From CBDCUW01 sp963734865 (GTDB taxonomy: Bacteria; Planctomycetota; Planctomycetia; Pirellulales; Pirellulaceae): DNA of 64,000 nucleotides. Shown here in pieces: positions 38,839-48,238 of the stretch. A model generated the notes under the pieces. That model worked only from the letters and a program-made list of their open reading frames with translations. It searched no databases and had not been told where the DNA came from. Each line of letters begins with the position of its first letter. Positions within the stretch are counted from its first letter, which is position 1. The translations under genes were made by a program, and so were the position numbers. The stretch is taken from assembly GCA_963734865.1 (NCBI GenBank), contig CAVTIV010000019.1, positions 1,054,001-1,118,000 on the forward strand, read 5' to 3'.

Positions 38839-39914
38839 ATGCGTCCTGAAATAATCGCCCGCTTCATGGGACTGAAACTGATGTCTCCCTTGATCGTCGG
38901 TGCATGTCCTCTGACGCGTTGCCCGGAGAGGGTTCGTGAATTTGCCATCGCCGGTGCCGGTGCCGTCGTGCTGCCGTCATTGTTCGAAGAGCAAATCGTC
39001 CACCAGAGAATCACCTTGGGTATCGAACCGTCTGACGACGAATCCATGGCCGAACAGATGGCATACGAGCCATGCGAGGACAACTACAACGGTGGCCCCA
39101 CGGAGTACTTGAGAACGATCGTCGACCTGAAACACGTCACGTCGATTCCGATCATTGCCAGCCTCGACGGATTCACCGGCGGTCAGTGGCTCTCCTTTGC
39201 CCGAGATATCGAATCGAGCGGAGCCGATGCGATCGAATTGAATCTGCATACCGATTTTGCCAACCCAACCCTGAGCGCCGATGTCATCGAAGAATCGATG
39301 CTGGACTGCGTCAGGTCCGTCTGCGAGTGTGTCTCGATTCCGGTATCCGTCAAACTGTTGCCGTTCTACACGAGTCTGCCCAATCTGGCGTGGCGATTGA
39401 CTCAAGCCGGTGTCGCAGGACTGGTAGTCTTTGGCCGCGAGCCCAACTGGATTGTCCAACCGGATAAGCTTCGCGGTCGACGCAATGGTCACTGACACCG
39501 GCGGGATGTATCTCGTCGACGATTTCAGGATTGATCCGAGTGCGTTGCGGTGGTCCAGCAATCTCGATCGCGGCCAGCGGAGGGATCAGCTCACCGGCCG
39601 ATTTGTCGCAAGTGATTCTGGCCGGTGCCGACGTCGCAATGGTGGCCTCCGAAATCGAGCGTGAAGGGCCCGACGCCATCAGTCATATGGTCGAAGGTTT
39701 GATCAGCTTTCTGGAACGCAACGGATACGAATCGTTCGAGGCGTTCGCCAAGGCGCGACCAAAACCACAATTGGCGATTTCGCAGCGGTTGAATTACCTG
39801 CAGCCACTGACACATCCTTCCGATTACCAAGATCCGTCACCAAACACGCCTCCGAAAACAGGCGATCGTTGGGGACATCTCGATGACCAGACACGCCACC
39901 TTAGCCGCGACTAG
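38839..39914 (+). CDS. dihydroorotate dehydrogenase-like flavoprotein, two frame breaks
   Basis: The first frame (MGLKLMSPLIVGACPLT, IPIIASLDGFTGGQW, ADAIELNLHT, VSVKLLPFYT) stops at 39495. A short middle frame carries FAVDAMVTDTGG. The third, from about 39520, carries LIRVRCGGPAISIAASGGIS and AGADVAMVASEI, ending at 39914. Two single-base insertions near 39465-39480 and 39520-39535 would explain this. The repaired protein of about 357 residues is a PyrD-like FMN barrel. Standalone members near anaerobic or redox genes are often of unknown substrate, so pyrimidine synthesis should not be assumed. Confidence 0.75.
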
Positions 39915-39960
39915 CCTGTATGATTTGACCACGAGACCTCTATCCCCAGTGATTCTGACG

Positions 39961-40422
39961 ATGCCCAATACCTCCCTTGCCACCGCCGCTGCCCTGGCCA
40001 TGTTTCTGATCGCAACGACCGTCCATGGGCAGCAACCGGCCAACAAAACGGCCCCGCCCCTGCGTTCGGTGATGCAGTTGAAACTCGAGTACTCCAAACA
40101 GATACTGGAGGGTCTGGCGTTGGAAGACTACGACAAGATCACAAAGAACTCGCAAGCCTTGAGTTTGTTGAGCCTGGAAAGTGGGTGGAATATCCTGCAA
40201 ACCGAGGAGTACGTGACGCAAAGCCGAGAGTTCCGGCGAACTGCGGACCTGATCACCGATGCATCCCGTGACAAAAACCTGGAACGCGCCGCGCTCGGTT
40301 ACGTTGCGTTAACGGTGCGGTGCATCGAATGTCACGGATACCTGCGAAAAAAACATCCGAACCTCCGCTCCGTCGCCCCGACCGGCGAGACGCGACGGCA
40401 GAATTCGGATAACAAGAAGTGA
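39961..40422 (+). CDS. small C-terminal-heme cytochrome (cytochrome c'-like)
   Basis: The 153-residue protein from the ATG at 39961 has a signal peptide (LATAAALAMFLIATTVHG). A long helical region follows (VMQLKLEYSKQILEGLALED, EFRRTADLITDAS), and the heme motif CIECHGYLR comes near the C-terminus. The heme at the end of a helical bundle resembles cytochrome c' proteins, which bind NO or CO. Related genes lie at 40718 and 59688. It follows the dehydrogenase-like gene by 46 bases. Confidence 0.8.
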   Translation: MPNTSLATAAALAMFLIATTVHGQQPANKTAPPLRSVMQLKLEYSKQILEGLALEDYDKITKNSQALSLLSLESGWNILQTEEYVTQSREFRRTADLITDASRDKNLERAALGYVALTVRCIECHGYLRKKHPNLRSVAPTGETRRQNSDNKK

Positions 40423-40475
40423 TCCCCCAGATCTGCCCGGTCGGTTCCAAGCCAACCAATCGAGGAGGGCGACGA

Positions 40476-40646
40476 ATGCTCAACCAGGCCATCCGCTGCG
40501 GTCACTTTTCCCAAGCAGATCGAAAAATGATCCGCCGGCATATTCGTGTGGTCGCGATGGGCCAAGACCTGGACATTCCGCATCAAGCGATCTCTGAACG
40601 TGCCAGAAAGAAGAAAGAAAGAAAGAAAGACCGGGTGCGTGTTTGA
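40476..40646 (+). CDS. possible small basic protein
   Basis: An ATG at 40476 is preceded four bases upstream by the strong ribosome-binding sequence GAGGAGGG and opens a 56-residue frame (FSQADRKMIRRHIRVVAMGQ). Its C-terminus, KKKERKKDR, is encoded by a GAAA tetranucleotide tract. No family is recognised. The good ribosome site and sensible mid-region argue for a real gene; the short length and repeat-derived tail argue against. Confidence 0.35.
   Translation: MLNQAIRCGHFSQADRKMIRRHIRVVAMGQDLDIPHQAISERARKKKERKKDRVRV
40605..40630. repeat. GAAA tetranucleotide repeat
   Basis: A run of about six GAAA/AGAA units lies about 90 bases upstream of the cytochrome gene at 40718 and within the end of the small ORF at 40476. 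Tetranucleotide tracts can slip; here no contingency gene is clear. Confidence 0.85.
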
Positions 40647-40717
40647 AAGTGCCAGCGGCACGTCGGATGGCACGAGGATAGAAGTGACAAGGATATCGTT
40701 GAAAAGGAATCTACAAA

Positions 40718-41197
40718 ATGAAACGTCACGTCGCGTATTTCGTGGGCTGCTTGCCGTTGATCGTGTTGCTCGTGGGAACCATGGTACTCCGTGCTGCCGA
40801 TCCGCCCGCGTCCAAACAAGGGACGATCAACGAAACCAAAGTGCTGATGAGAGCAAAATTGAGCAGTTCACAAAAAGTGCTCGAGGGACTGCTGGCAGAA
40901 GACTTCACGTTGATCGCCCAGGGGGCACGAGAAATGATCAAGATTAGCGAAGCTGCCGAATGGCCTCGCGCGCGTGACGAAGTTTATGAACACTATTCCA
41001 GTGAACTGCGTCGTCAATGCAACAAACTTGAAGACTTGGCGCAAAAGACGAATCATGAGGGGGCATCTTTCACCTACCTGCATATCACGACGACCTGTAT
41101 CAATTGTCATGACTATGTTCGCGATGCACTGCGGATCGCCGATCAACCTCACGGCGGCGTGCAGTTGATTCCCGCCCAGATACCGGAGGGCCGGTAG
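40718..41197 (+). CDS. small C-terminal-heme cytochrome, coupled to truncated globin gene
   Basis: The 159-residue protein has a signal peptide (YFVGCLPLIVLLVGTMVL), a helical body (LMRAKLSSSQKVLEGLLAED) and the C-terminal heme motif CINCHDYVRDAL. It shares the K-x-x-x-S-x-x-x-L-E-G-L pattern with the cytochrome at 39961. Its stop is two bases before the ATG of the truncated hemoglobin, so the genes are co-translated. A role in handling NO or O2 in the periplasm, paired with a cytoplasmic globin, is an inference from context. Confidence 0.82.
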   Translation: MKRHVAYFVGCLPLIVLLVGTMVLRAADPPASKQGTINETKVLMRAKLSSSQKVLEGLLAEDFTLIAQGAREMIKISEAAEWPRARDEVYEHYSSELRRQCNKLEDLAQKTNHEGASFTYLHITTTCINCHDYVRDALRIADQPHGGVQLIPAQIPEGR

Positions 41198-41199
41198 CA

Positions 41200-41589
41200 A
41201 TGAGCACGAGTGATGGATCCGAAAAGTTATTTGAACGTCTCGGCGGTGCTGAGAGCGTCGCTGACATCGTTCGTGATATGTATGATCGCGTGTTGGCTGA
41301 CCCGGAACTCGCTCCGTTCTTCAAGAACGTGTCGATGGACCGGTTGCATGGAATGCAATTCGAATTCATGGCATCCGCGTTGGATGGCCCGATCGTCTAT
41401 ACCGGGGCCGAATTGACCGCGATCCACCGGGGACGCGGGATCACTGGCCATCATTTTGCCAGGTTTTGTAGCCACTTTGCCGACGCCGCGGAAGCTCGTG
41501 AGGTGTCCAAGCAAGATGTCGACGCGGCCCTTGCCAGGCTAGCGATGTACAAAGACAAGATCACCGGCGATGTCAACATCGACGGCTAA
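41200..41589 (+). CDS. group I-type truncated hemoglobin
   Basis: The 129-residue protein shows the two-on-two globin pattern: LFERLGGAESVADIVRDMYD, DPELAPFFKNVSMDRLHGMQ, and the proximal helix AIHRGRGITGHHFARFCSHF with the heme His (probably of the HRGRGI segment). The family binds O2 or NO and detoxifies NO. It is the last gene of the cytochrome/globin pair. Nearby genes for a cbb3 oxidase and a hemerythrin suggest a micro-oxic setting. Confidence 0.92.
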   Translation: MSTSDGSEKLFERLGGAESVADIVRDMYDRVLADPELAPFFKNVSMDRLHGMQFEFMASALDGPIVYTGAELTAIHRGRGITGHHFARFCSHFADAAEAREVSKQDVDAALARLAMYKDKITGDVNIDG

Positions 41590-41681
41590 CGAGTCGAGGG
41601 GAATTGTCGCGATTGCGGCTGGGCAGCTGCTCGCCTTCGGTCACATCGACCGCGTGATCGAAGAGGTTCCTGTTGCGGGCG

Positions 41682-42137
41682 TCAGGCGGGAAACGACTTT
41701 CCCTCCAGCTGTTCGACTGCGGCACGAATGTGAGCCGGAATGGGAACGGGTTTTTGGCTGGCGTAATCGTACAACACCGCATCGCACCCCCCTTCGGCGA
41801 CCGGCACCCCGGTCGGACCGTCCACAATTTGGAATGCCAGTGTCACGCTGCCGATCGAAATCCTCGTCACTCGGACAGCCGAAAAGACTTGTCCAGGAAA
41901 GCTCAACTGACGCATGTACTTGCAGGAAATCGCAGCCACAATCGCGCCAACACCGACTTGTCGTGGGGTGACGTCCACGCCCACCCGTGATGCGTAGACT
42001 GCGCGGGCGGCCTCGAACCACTTCAGGTAAACGACGTTGTTCACATGCCCATAAGCATCGAGGTCACCCCACAGGATTGGCAGCTCAATGACGACCGGAA
42101 ACTCCTTTAACGCGGATGGTCGCGTGGAATTGTGCAT
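41682..42137 (-). CDS. hotdog-fold acyl-CoA thioesterase (4HBT family)
   Basis: The 151-residue protein has the 4-hydroxybenzoyl-CoA thioesterase signature WGDLDAYGHVNNVVYLKWFE, whose Asp is the catalytic residue. A hotdog core follows (RQVGVGAIVAAISCKYMRQL). This is the YbgC/FcbC-like family that hydrolyses short- or medium-chain acyl-CoA. It follows the DUF1569 gene in the same direction, 23 bases downstream. Confidence 0.88.
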   Translation of the reverse strand: MHNSTRPSALKEFPVVIELPILWGDLDAYGHVNNVVYLKWFEAARAVYASRVGVDVTPRQVGVGAIVAAISCKYMRQLSFPGQVFSAVRVTRISIGSVTLAFQIVDGPTGVPVAEGGCDAVLYDYASQKPVPIPAHIRAAVEQLEGKSFPA

Positions 42138-42160
42138 CTTTCTCTTCGCCTGTTTCTTGA

Positions 42161-42649
42161 TTAGCGCAATGAGTCACGATTTGGCACCAGGAAACTCAAA
42201 TGGTGGGCGCAATGGGCCAACTGCAGCTTTCGATGCTCTTGCGGCGATAGCTCTCCAAAGACCGGCGAAGGATGAAATTTCCCGCTGTGGTTTTTGAATC
42301 GATCGATGGTGGCGGCCAACTGCTCGACTGCCGCCGCGTCGCTGATGCTATTGGCGGCATGCCGCGTTTGCGGCATTGTCGGTATTGAATCACGAAACCC
42401 GTTTTGCAACACGCTGTTCAATTGACGGCGTCCAACGGTAACTCTCATCAACCACAACATGGCTTGAATCGGCAATGGGGACGCCGGATAACCATCCATT
42501 GGGAATCGCATCCAATCGTGCAAATGAGCGCAAATTTGGGCGAGATCCCACTGACCGGTTGGGACATAGCCATCGGCCAGTAGCTTGGCCGAATCGTGTG
42601 CGACCTGATCCAGGTCATCGAAAACCAGTTGCCTTCGTTGTTTGTTCAT
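42161..42649 (-). CDS. DUF1569 (DinB-like) protein
   Basis: The 162-residue protein from the ATG at 42649 (a GTG nine bases earlier is possible) has LAQICAHLHDWMRFPMDG and HRKLQLAHCAHHLSFLVP. His residues sit at the conserved positions of the four-helix DinB-like DUF1569 family, which probably bind a divalent metal. The function is unknown. It follows the ccoS gene and may be read with the oxidase operon or by its own promoter. Confidence 0.75.
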   Translation of the reverse strand: MNKQRRQLVFDDLDQVAHDSAKLLADGYVPTGQWDLAQICAHLHDWMRFPMDGYPASPLPIQAMLWLMRVTVGRRQLNSVLQNGFRDSIPTMPQTRHAANSISDAAAVEQLAATIDRFKNHSGKFHPSPVFGELSPQEHRKLQLAHCAHHLSFLVPNRDSLR

Positions 42650-42715
42650 TCTCAACACTCAAGGTCGAACTTTTGCGCGGACCGCACCCACCGCCCCTGA
42701 CATCGCAGGCCTCGG

Positions 42716-42916
42716 TCACGACGGTGGTTGGTTTGGCGCGTCGACGTCGGCTGTTTGCCGGCCATCTGTTGATTGAGGGTGATCGTCGATCAACATTCGT
42801 ATCGCGGGGCTTTCCAAATCGTCGAACTGCCCAGAGCGAATCGATCGGATGCATGCCCACATCGCTGTCGCGCCCAGGGCGATGGCGATTGGCAACGCGA
42901 CGTACAAAACGCTCAT
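42716..42916 (-). CDS. ccoS: cbb3 oxidase assembly protein CcoS
   Basis: The 66-residue protein has an N-terminal membrane helix (SVLYVALPIAIALGATAMWA) followed by SGQFDDLESPAIRMLID, the CcoS signature. CcoS helps insert heme and copper into the cbb3 oxidase. Its ATG overlaps the end of ccoI by four bases. Confidence 0.92.
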   Translation of the reverse strand: MSVLYVALPIAIALGATAMWACIRSIRSGQFDDLESPAIRMLIDDHPQSTDGRQTADVDAPNQPPS

Positions 42917-45384
42917 TTCCGATGCTCGCTGAATGTCCGACGCGAAAGAGTCAATCCCAGTACCGAAATCGAACTGACAGGCATCAAGATGGCCGCCAAC
43001 AAGGGAGTGATCGTTCCGGTCATCGCCAGGATCACGGCAACAAGATTATAGCCAATCGAGATGGCAAAGTTTTGATGAATACTGTGACGTGTCCGATTGG
43101 CAGCATCGGCGAGTAGCGTGATTTTTTCGAATCGACCGTCGCCAATCATCACCGGCGCGGCACTCATGCTGGCTGCAGCACCACCCCCAATCGCGATCCC
43201 AACATCCGCTGCCGCCAGCGCTGCGGCATCGTTCACGCCGTCACCGACCATCACAACGGGTCCATCTCCCGCGGCTCTTACGACCGCATCGAGTTTCTCA
43301 CTCGGCAATAACTCACCCTTGGAGATTCCGCGATCCAATCCAAGTGACTCGCTGACATGATCGACCGTCTGTTGGTCATCACCCGACAGCATTCCAGCTC
43401 GCCAGCCATGCGACAAAAAATACTGGACGACCTCGGCCGCAGTGGCACGAATCGGGTCAGCCACACCAAACAGGGCCACAACCGAGTTGTCGCAGAGCAC
43501 GACAATCGGACTGGCACCGCCACGGATGATTGCCTCGACACGATCCCGCCATGCTCCGCCGATGGCGACACCATTTTCGATTGCCACTCGAGGGCTGCCG
43601 ATCAAATATCGTCGGCCCTGGACGGTTCCGGCAATGCCTCGTCCCACCGTCTGCTTGACTTCCAGGGCTGTCTCGACGTCAACTCCCTGCTGACTCGCGT
43701 AATCGCACAATGCCTTTGCGATCGGGTGGTTGATTCCCTGTTCGATGGCCGCAGCGGCTGACAAATCGCGTGAATCTCCATGCCAGTGGTTCACTCGCAT
43801 CCGTCCTTCGGTCAGGGTACCTGTCTTGTCAAACAGGATTGTTCCGGGGCGAGTGATTCGTTCCAGGCAGTCGCCGTCTCGAATCAGCACACGCTGCCGA
43901 GCGAGTCTGCCGATGGCGACCGCGATTGCCAAAGGCGTGGCCAGCGCTGATGCGCAGGGGCAAGCGACGATCAGCAGGGCAACCACGCTCGAGGCCGCCC
44001 GTGAAGGTTCGACATACAGCCAGATGGCGGCTGTGACGGCGGCCAAGATTAGCACGACGATCACAAACCAACCGCCGATGCGATTGGCCAATTGGACGCT
44101 CGGAGTGCGTGATCGAGTTGCGTCCGCGACCGCCCGCGTCAGTGCGGCAAAACGAGTGTCCGTTGCCGCCGCCGTGGTTCGGACAATCAACACCGATTGC
44201 AGGTTTTCGGTGCCCGCCTCGATCTCGCTGCCTTGTTGGACGTCGATCGGGCGACTTTCGCCGGTCAACAACGACCGATCGATCGACGAGTCACCCGAGA
44301 CGACAACTCCATCAACCGGAATATTCTCCCCCGGATTCACTCGCACCCAGTCACCAACGGCCAAAGTATCGACCGGCACACGCGTGAGAGTCCCGCCCGG
44401 TTCGACGCGACTGGCCACCGTTGGTGACATTTGAATCAGGTCGGCTACCGCTTCGCCGGCGCGACGTTGTTGTCGCATCTGAATCCAACGCCCGACCAAC
44501 AAAAAAAAGACCAGGCAAGCGATGGAATCGAAGTAAACGTCACTGGAAAAATCAAACAATCCATACACGCTGGCGGAAAGGCCGGCCAACAGCCCCACCG
44601 CGACCGGCAGGTCCATGTGGGGTGTTCGCGTTTTCCATGACGCCCACGCGCTGCGAAAGAAAACACGACCAGGAAACACAACGGCAAGCGAACCTAACGC
44701 GACCCCCGCGATCCGCAGCAGATGTGCATGGCCGGTCGCCATCCCGCTCAATTCACCCGCATAGAGTGCGATCGCAACCCACATCGCATTGGCGGCACAG
44801 AATCCGGCGACAGCGATATCGATCAACATTCGCTGGCTCTCGTCCAAGCGATTCGCGGTGACCTGTTCCTGATGCAGGGGCGAGAGGCGATATCCGATGC
44901 GATTAAGAAACTGTCCAATTTGTGAAAGCCGAATCACCGTCGGGTCCAGCACGATGTCCACGGTACGATCGTGCATGTTCACCGCGGAAGAATGCCAACC
45001 TTGAACCCGCTCGCAAGCACGTTCGATCAACCAAACACAAGCGACGCAGTGCAACCCCGAGATCGACAATCGCGACTGGAAAAGTTTTCGCTCTGAACCC
45101 CTGTCGATCGGAAACGGAGCCGATCGTCCAAGCAGCGATGGTTCATCGAGATCCAAAAATGATTCGGGCGCACTCTCGTCGACGCGGTGATCGTTACTGG
45201 GGGCATCACGGAGGTCGTAGTACTCTTCCAGACCCCAGCCTCGGATCAATTCGTAGGCACCCTGGCAGCCCCGGCAGCAGAACGAAGGCTCGGATTCGGT
45301 CGAAGCTCGTGGCGCCGGCAATCCACAATGGGCGCAGCGCACACGCGTTGATCGAGGTTCGGGGTCGGCTGTCGCAGCGGACAT
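42913..45384 (-). CDS. ccoI: copper-translocating P1B ATPase CcoI (FixI)
   Basis: The 823-residue protein begins with a Cys-rich region (VRCAHCGLPAPR, CCRGCQGAY) and a metal-binding domain (GLHCVACVWLIERA). The membrane copper motif is IVACPCASALA, the phosphorylation site is LFDKTGTLTEG and the ATP-binding HP motif is in GINHPIAKAL. The GDGVNDAAAL hinge is intact. CcoI exports copper for the binuclear centre of the cbb3 oxidase. It is encoded 30 bases after the TauE/SafE gene in the oxidase operon. Confidence 0.95.
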   Translation of the reverse strand: MSAATADPEPRSTRVRCAHCGLPAPRASTESEPSFCCRGCQGAYELIRGWGLEEYYDLRDAPSNDHRVDESAPESFLDLDEPSLLGRSAPFPIDRGSERKLFQSRLSISGLHCVACVWLIERACERVQGWHSSAVNMHDRTVDIVLDPTVIRLSQIGQFLNRIGYRLSPLHQEQVTANRLDESQRMLIDIAVAGFCAANAMWVAIALYAGELSGMATGHAHLLRIAGVALGSLAVVFPGRVFFRSAWASWKTRTPHMDLPVAVGLLAGLSASVYGLFDFSSDVYFDSIACLVFFLLVGRWIQMRQQRRAGEAVADLIQMSPTVASRVEPGGTLTRVPVDTLAVGDWVRVNPGENIPVDGVVVSGDSSIDRSLLTGESRPIDVQQGSEIEAGTENLQSVLIVRTTAAATDTRFAALTRAVADATRSRTPSVQLANRIGGWFVIVVLILAAVTAAIWLYVEPSRAASSVVALLIVACPCASALATPLAIAVAIGRLARQRVLIRDGDCLERITRPGTILFDKTGTLTEGRMRVNHWHGDSRDLSAAAAIEQGINHPIAKALCDYASQQGVDVETALEVKQTVGRGIAGTVQGRRYLIGSPRVAIENGVAIGGAWRDRVEAIIRGGASPIVVLCDNSVVALFGVADPIRATAAEVVQYFLSHGWRAGMLSGDDQQTVDHVSESLGLDRGISKGELLPSEKLDAVVRAAGDGPVVMVGDGVNDAAALAAADVGIAIGGGAAASMSAAPVMIGDGRFEKITLLADAANRTRHSIHQNFAISIGYNLVAVILAMTGTITPLLAAILMPVSSISVLGLTLSRRTFSEHRK

Positions 45385-45414
45385 CGGCTTGTAGAAAGAG
45401 AAGAAGGAAACCGG

Positions 45415-46197
45415 CTACGGGGAAGCGCCAGGTCGGGCTTCATCACAACATGGCAACGGGTGATCGGTCAAGTTGACAATCGACAACTCGCCCGACCGAG
45501 TCATCAACGGCTGTGGCGGCAACATCGAGGAAAGGTCCACCGAGGCCCTGCCGGTCGCCGTGTACAGTCCGGTAACGATCAACAGGACCCCCGCAGCAAC
45601 CGGCACCCCAGCACGCATTCGCGGCATCAAGGAGCGTGCGCCAAGCACCAATCCCGTCAGCGCCGGTAATGTCCCAACCCAAAACGCCGTCATCACCCCC
45701 AACGCCGGAAAGACGCCACCGGTTCCCGCGGCGACCAACACAAACAGATACAGCCATCCGCAGGGTAACCAGGTCGTCAGCAAGCCGCCAAAATAGGCTC
45801 GCGAGCCAGGACCGCGGGTCGCGATCAGCGGTTTCGCCTGATGCAACAACCCCGCGATTCGTGACGGTTTGGCCGGCGCGACCGATTTGCTTTGAAAGAA
45901 TGGGATCAATTGGAAGAGCCGCAGCAAGCCGAAGAAGATCAACAGACCGCCCACGATTCGAGCCGCCAGCGACTGTAGCCCGGCGACGTCGCCACCAATG
46001 GTGATCGCGCTACCAAGCACGCCGGCCGCCAGGCCAGCTGACAAATAGGTCGTCAGACGGCCGAGGTGGTAGGCAACCAGCGACGTTTTCCTGCTGCCGC
46101 CCCCTGTTGCCCATAGCGCCAGCGGCCCACACATGCCGACGCAATGCATGCTGCCCAACAGGCTGGCGATCAAAACGGCGATGGCGAGAGTGGTCAT
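45415..46197 (-). CDS. TauE/SafE-like membrane protein of the cbb3 operon
   Basis: The 260-residue membrane protein has the CcoS-associated signature SLLGSMHCVGMCGPLALWA and several helices. The loop TTWLPCGWLYLFVLVAAGTG carries a conserved Pro-Cys. Such sulfite-exporter/UreH-like proteins (DUF2182-like) occur in many cbb3 clusters and are thought to aid copper handling. It overlaps ccoH by four bases. The exact function is unproven. Confidence 0.85.
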   Translation of the reverse strand: MTTLAIAVLIASLLGSMHCVGMCGPLALWATGGGSRKTSLVAYHLGRLTTYLSAGLAAGVLGSAITIGGDVAGLQSLAARIVGGLLIFFGLLRLFQLIPFFQSKSVAPAKPSRIAGLLHQAKPLIATRGPGSRAYFGGLLTTWLPCGWLYLFVLVAAGTGGVFPALGVMTAFWVGTLPALTGLVLGARSLMPRMRAGVPVAAGVLLIVTGLYTATGRASVDLSSMLPPQPLMTRSGELSIVNLTDHPLPCCDEARPGASP

Positions 46198-46763
46198 CTT
46201 CGCGGGCCCTGTTCACTGGGAGGCCCGTTCACTGCACCGTCTGCCGAGAGCACGACATTGATCTGTTGCGAGTCGACAAATCGATTTCCCTGGGCATCGG
46301 AGACATCCAATGCGACTTGCCACAACCCGCCGGCATCGAAACACGGATCCAGATCAATCGCGCCGACCGAGCCGCCAGGTATTTTGACACGGCGGACGTC
46401 GGCGGCCCGGATATGTCGATAGATCTCGATCTCGCCCGCTTCGATTTCGACCAATTGACCGCCCTGGTCTCTCAGCCGAATCCGCAATCCCGCGGCACCC
46501 CTGTGAAGATGCGTTGGATCCATCTGGGCGATCCATCCGAGCCTCGACGAGGCGGTGGCAATCGCAACCTGTTCGTCCCAATGCAATGCCTTCTGGTGAT
46601 AATTGGGAACAATGGCAACCGACTCGTCACCGGTCGCCAGCAGAATCGCAAACACACCGCCAATCACCTGCAAGCTGAGCAGTCCGACGACAAACCCTCC
46701 CCACCGCAGCGCTGCCTTGCGGTTGGCGACCTGACGATCGGAATCGAGTCCAGCATTGATCAT
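46194..46763 (-). CDS. ccoH: FixH/CcoH family protein
   Basis: The 189-residue protein has one N-terminal membrane helix (WGGFVVGLLSLQVIGGVFAI) and the FixH-like motif VPNYHQKALHWDE, followed by a periplasmic beta domain. CcoH stabilises the oxidase during assembly. It overlaps ccoG and the TauE-like gene by four bases each, so synthesis is coupled. Confidence 0.88.
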   Translation of the reverse strand: MINAGLDSDRQVANRKAALRWGGFVVGLLSLQVIGGVFAILLATGDESVAIVPNYHQKALHWDEQVAIATASSRLGWIAQMDPTHLHRGAAGLRIRLRDQGGQLVEIEAGEIEIYRHIRAADVRRVKIPGGSVGAIDLDPCFDAGGLWQVALDVSDAQGNRFVDSQQINVVLSADGAVNGPPSEQGPRR

Positions 46764-48217
46764 GAATTGGGTCCCAACAAGGTCATCGTTACGAATCGTT
46801 CATTGCCGATGTCGTCGGCGATTCGCAGTTGTCCAACACATTTTCCGCCGGGAATCAATCGATTCGCTGGTACTTCGATCACCACCGGGATCAGCGTGTT
46901 TTGATTCCCCGTCAATTCAATTCCATCGGCAGAATCGGTGAGAATCCGCGCGTCGCTCGGTTCGACGACGAACAGCTGATAGCTCCGCGGATCCTCGGTG
47001 CGATTGACCAACCGCAAGCGAAAGTTGTTGGTGATTCTGCCGCCGGCACTGCGATTGAAGGGGTTTCCGTTGCCACGAATCATTTTGGCGTCGAAAGCGT
47101 ATTTGGTCGACAACACGGCAAGGAACCCGAGCGTCACCATCACCAACAACGTTGGATAAGCGACGGTTCGCCAGCGGAACATTTTGGGAGGCTTGCCGGC
47201 CAAGGCGTCTTGAGAACTGTATCGAATCAATCCGCGAGGCCGACCGACACGGTCCATCACGTTATCACAGGCGTCGATGCACTGGGTGCAGTTCACGCAT
47301 TCCAACTGCAGCCCATCGCGAATATCGATTCCGGTCGGACAAACGACCACACACTGATGGCAATCGACGCAATCACCCAAGCCATCTCCCTCGTGACGAC
47401 GCCCCTTCGCTCGCGGTTCGCCCCGGTTGGGGTCATAGGCGACGATCAGGCTCTGGCGATCGAGCATCACCGATTGAAACCTGCCATAGGGACAGGCGAT
47501 TAAACAGAGCTGCTCGCGAAAGTACATGAAGTCAAAGAGCATCAAGCCGGTCGTCGCAGCCATCACAAAAAAGGCGGTCGGATGTTGCCAGGGCGAGCTT
47601 CGAATCCAAGTGCTCAGCTGATCGGTGCCGACGAAGTATGCCAGAAAGGTGTGCGCGAGCATCATGCACAACGCCAGGTAAACCACGAACCTCAGCACAC
47701 TCATCGCTCCGCTGACGATTCGCTTCGGTTTTCCGCCTTTGCCAGAGGTTCCCTGGAACAAACGATCGATTGGTCGGAACAAGTACTCCATGTAGACCGT
47801 CTGCGGGCACCCCCAACCGCACCAGACACGACCGGCGAACGCGGTCGCCAGGACAATCGTCACGAACACGCCCAGCATCAACAGGGCCAACAGCAAGGTG
47901 TCGGTGGGCAAGAAAGTGTGCCCACCAAACACGAATTTGCGTCGAGTAATGTCCAGCAGAATGACTGGCTTGCCCCCCACGCGCAGGTGCGGCAGGGCCA
48001 CGAAAAACACGATCAGGAAATAGGCCAGGATGCGGCGGCGTTTCCACCATCTCCCGGTCGCCAGACGGGGGAACAACCAGCGGCGCGAGCCATCACCCTC
48101 GAGCGTGCTGAGGACATGCTCGGGAGCGTCAAGGAGCGGCAGATTGACGGCAGACTCATCTTCGGATGCAGCGGCTGCAGGGGTGGGCAAATCGTTCGTT
48201 CCTGGTGGCTGGTTCAT
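46760..48217 (-). CDS. ccoG: cbb3 oxidase accessory protein CcoG (FixG/RdxA)
   Basis: The 485-residue membrane iron-sulfur protein has LPTDTLLLALLMLG helices, a CGWGCPQTVYMEYLFRPID signature, two ferredoxin motifs (CVDCHQCVVVCPTG and CVNCTQCIDACDNV) and a C-terminal periplasmic IgD-like domain. CcoG reduces copper for assembly of the binuclear centre. It follows ccoP by 21 bases. Confidence 0.95.
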   Translation of the reverse strand: MNQPPGTNDLPTPAAAASEDESAVNLPLLDAPEHVLSTLEGDGSRRWLFPRLATGRWWKRRRILAYFLIVFFVALPHLRVGGKPVILLDITRRKFVFGGHTFLPTDTLLLALLMLGVFVTIVLATAFAGRVWCGWGCPQTVYMEYLFRPIDRLFQGTSGKGGKPKRIVSGAMSVLRFVVYLALCMMLAHTFLAYFVGTDQLSTWIRSSPWQHPTAFFVMAATTGLMLFDFMYFREQLCLIACPYGRFQSVMLDRQSLIVAYDPNRGEPRAKGRRHEGDGLGDCVDCHQCVVVCPTGIDIRDGLQLECVNCTQCIDACDNVMDRVGRPRGLIRYSSQDALAGKPPKMFRWRTVAYPTLLVMVTLGFLAVLSTKYAFDAKMIRGNGNPFNRSAGGRITNNFRLRLVNRTEDPRSYQLFVVEPSDARILTDSADGIELTGNQNTLIPVVIEVPANRLIPGGKCVGQLRIADDIGNERFVTMTLLGPNS

Positions 48218-48238
48218 GACCAGATTGGCTCGTTGTTC

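Noticed and set aside
40605..40630. Phase-variation tract controlling a surface gene
   Set aside because: The GAAA tract is short and lies far upstream of the next secure gene; no contingency-type gene is affected.
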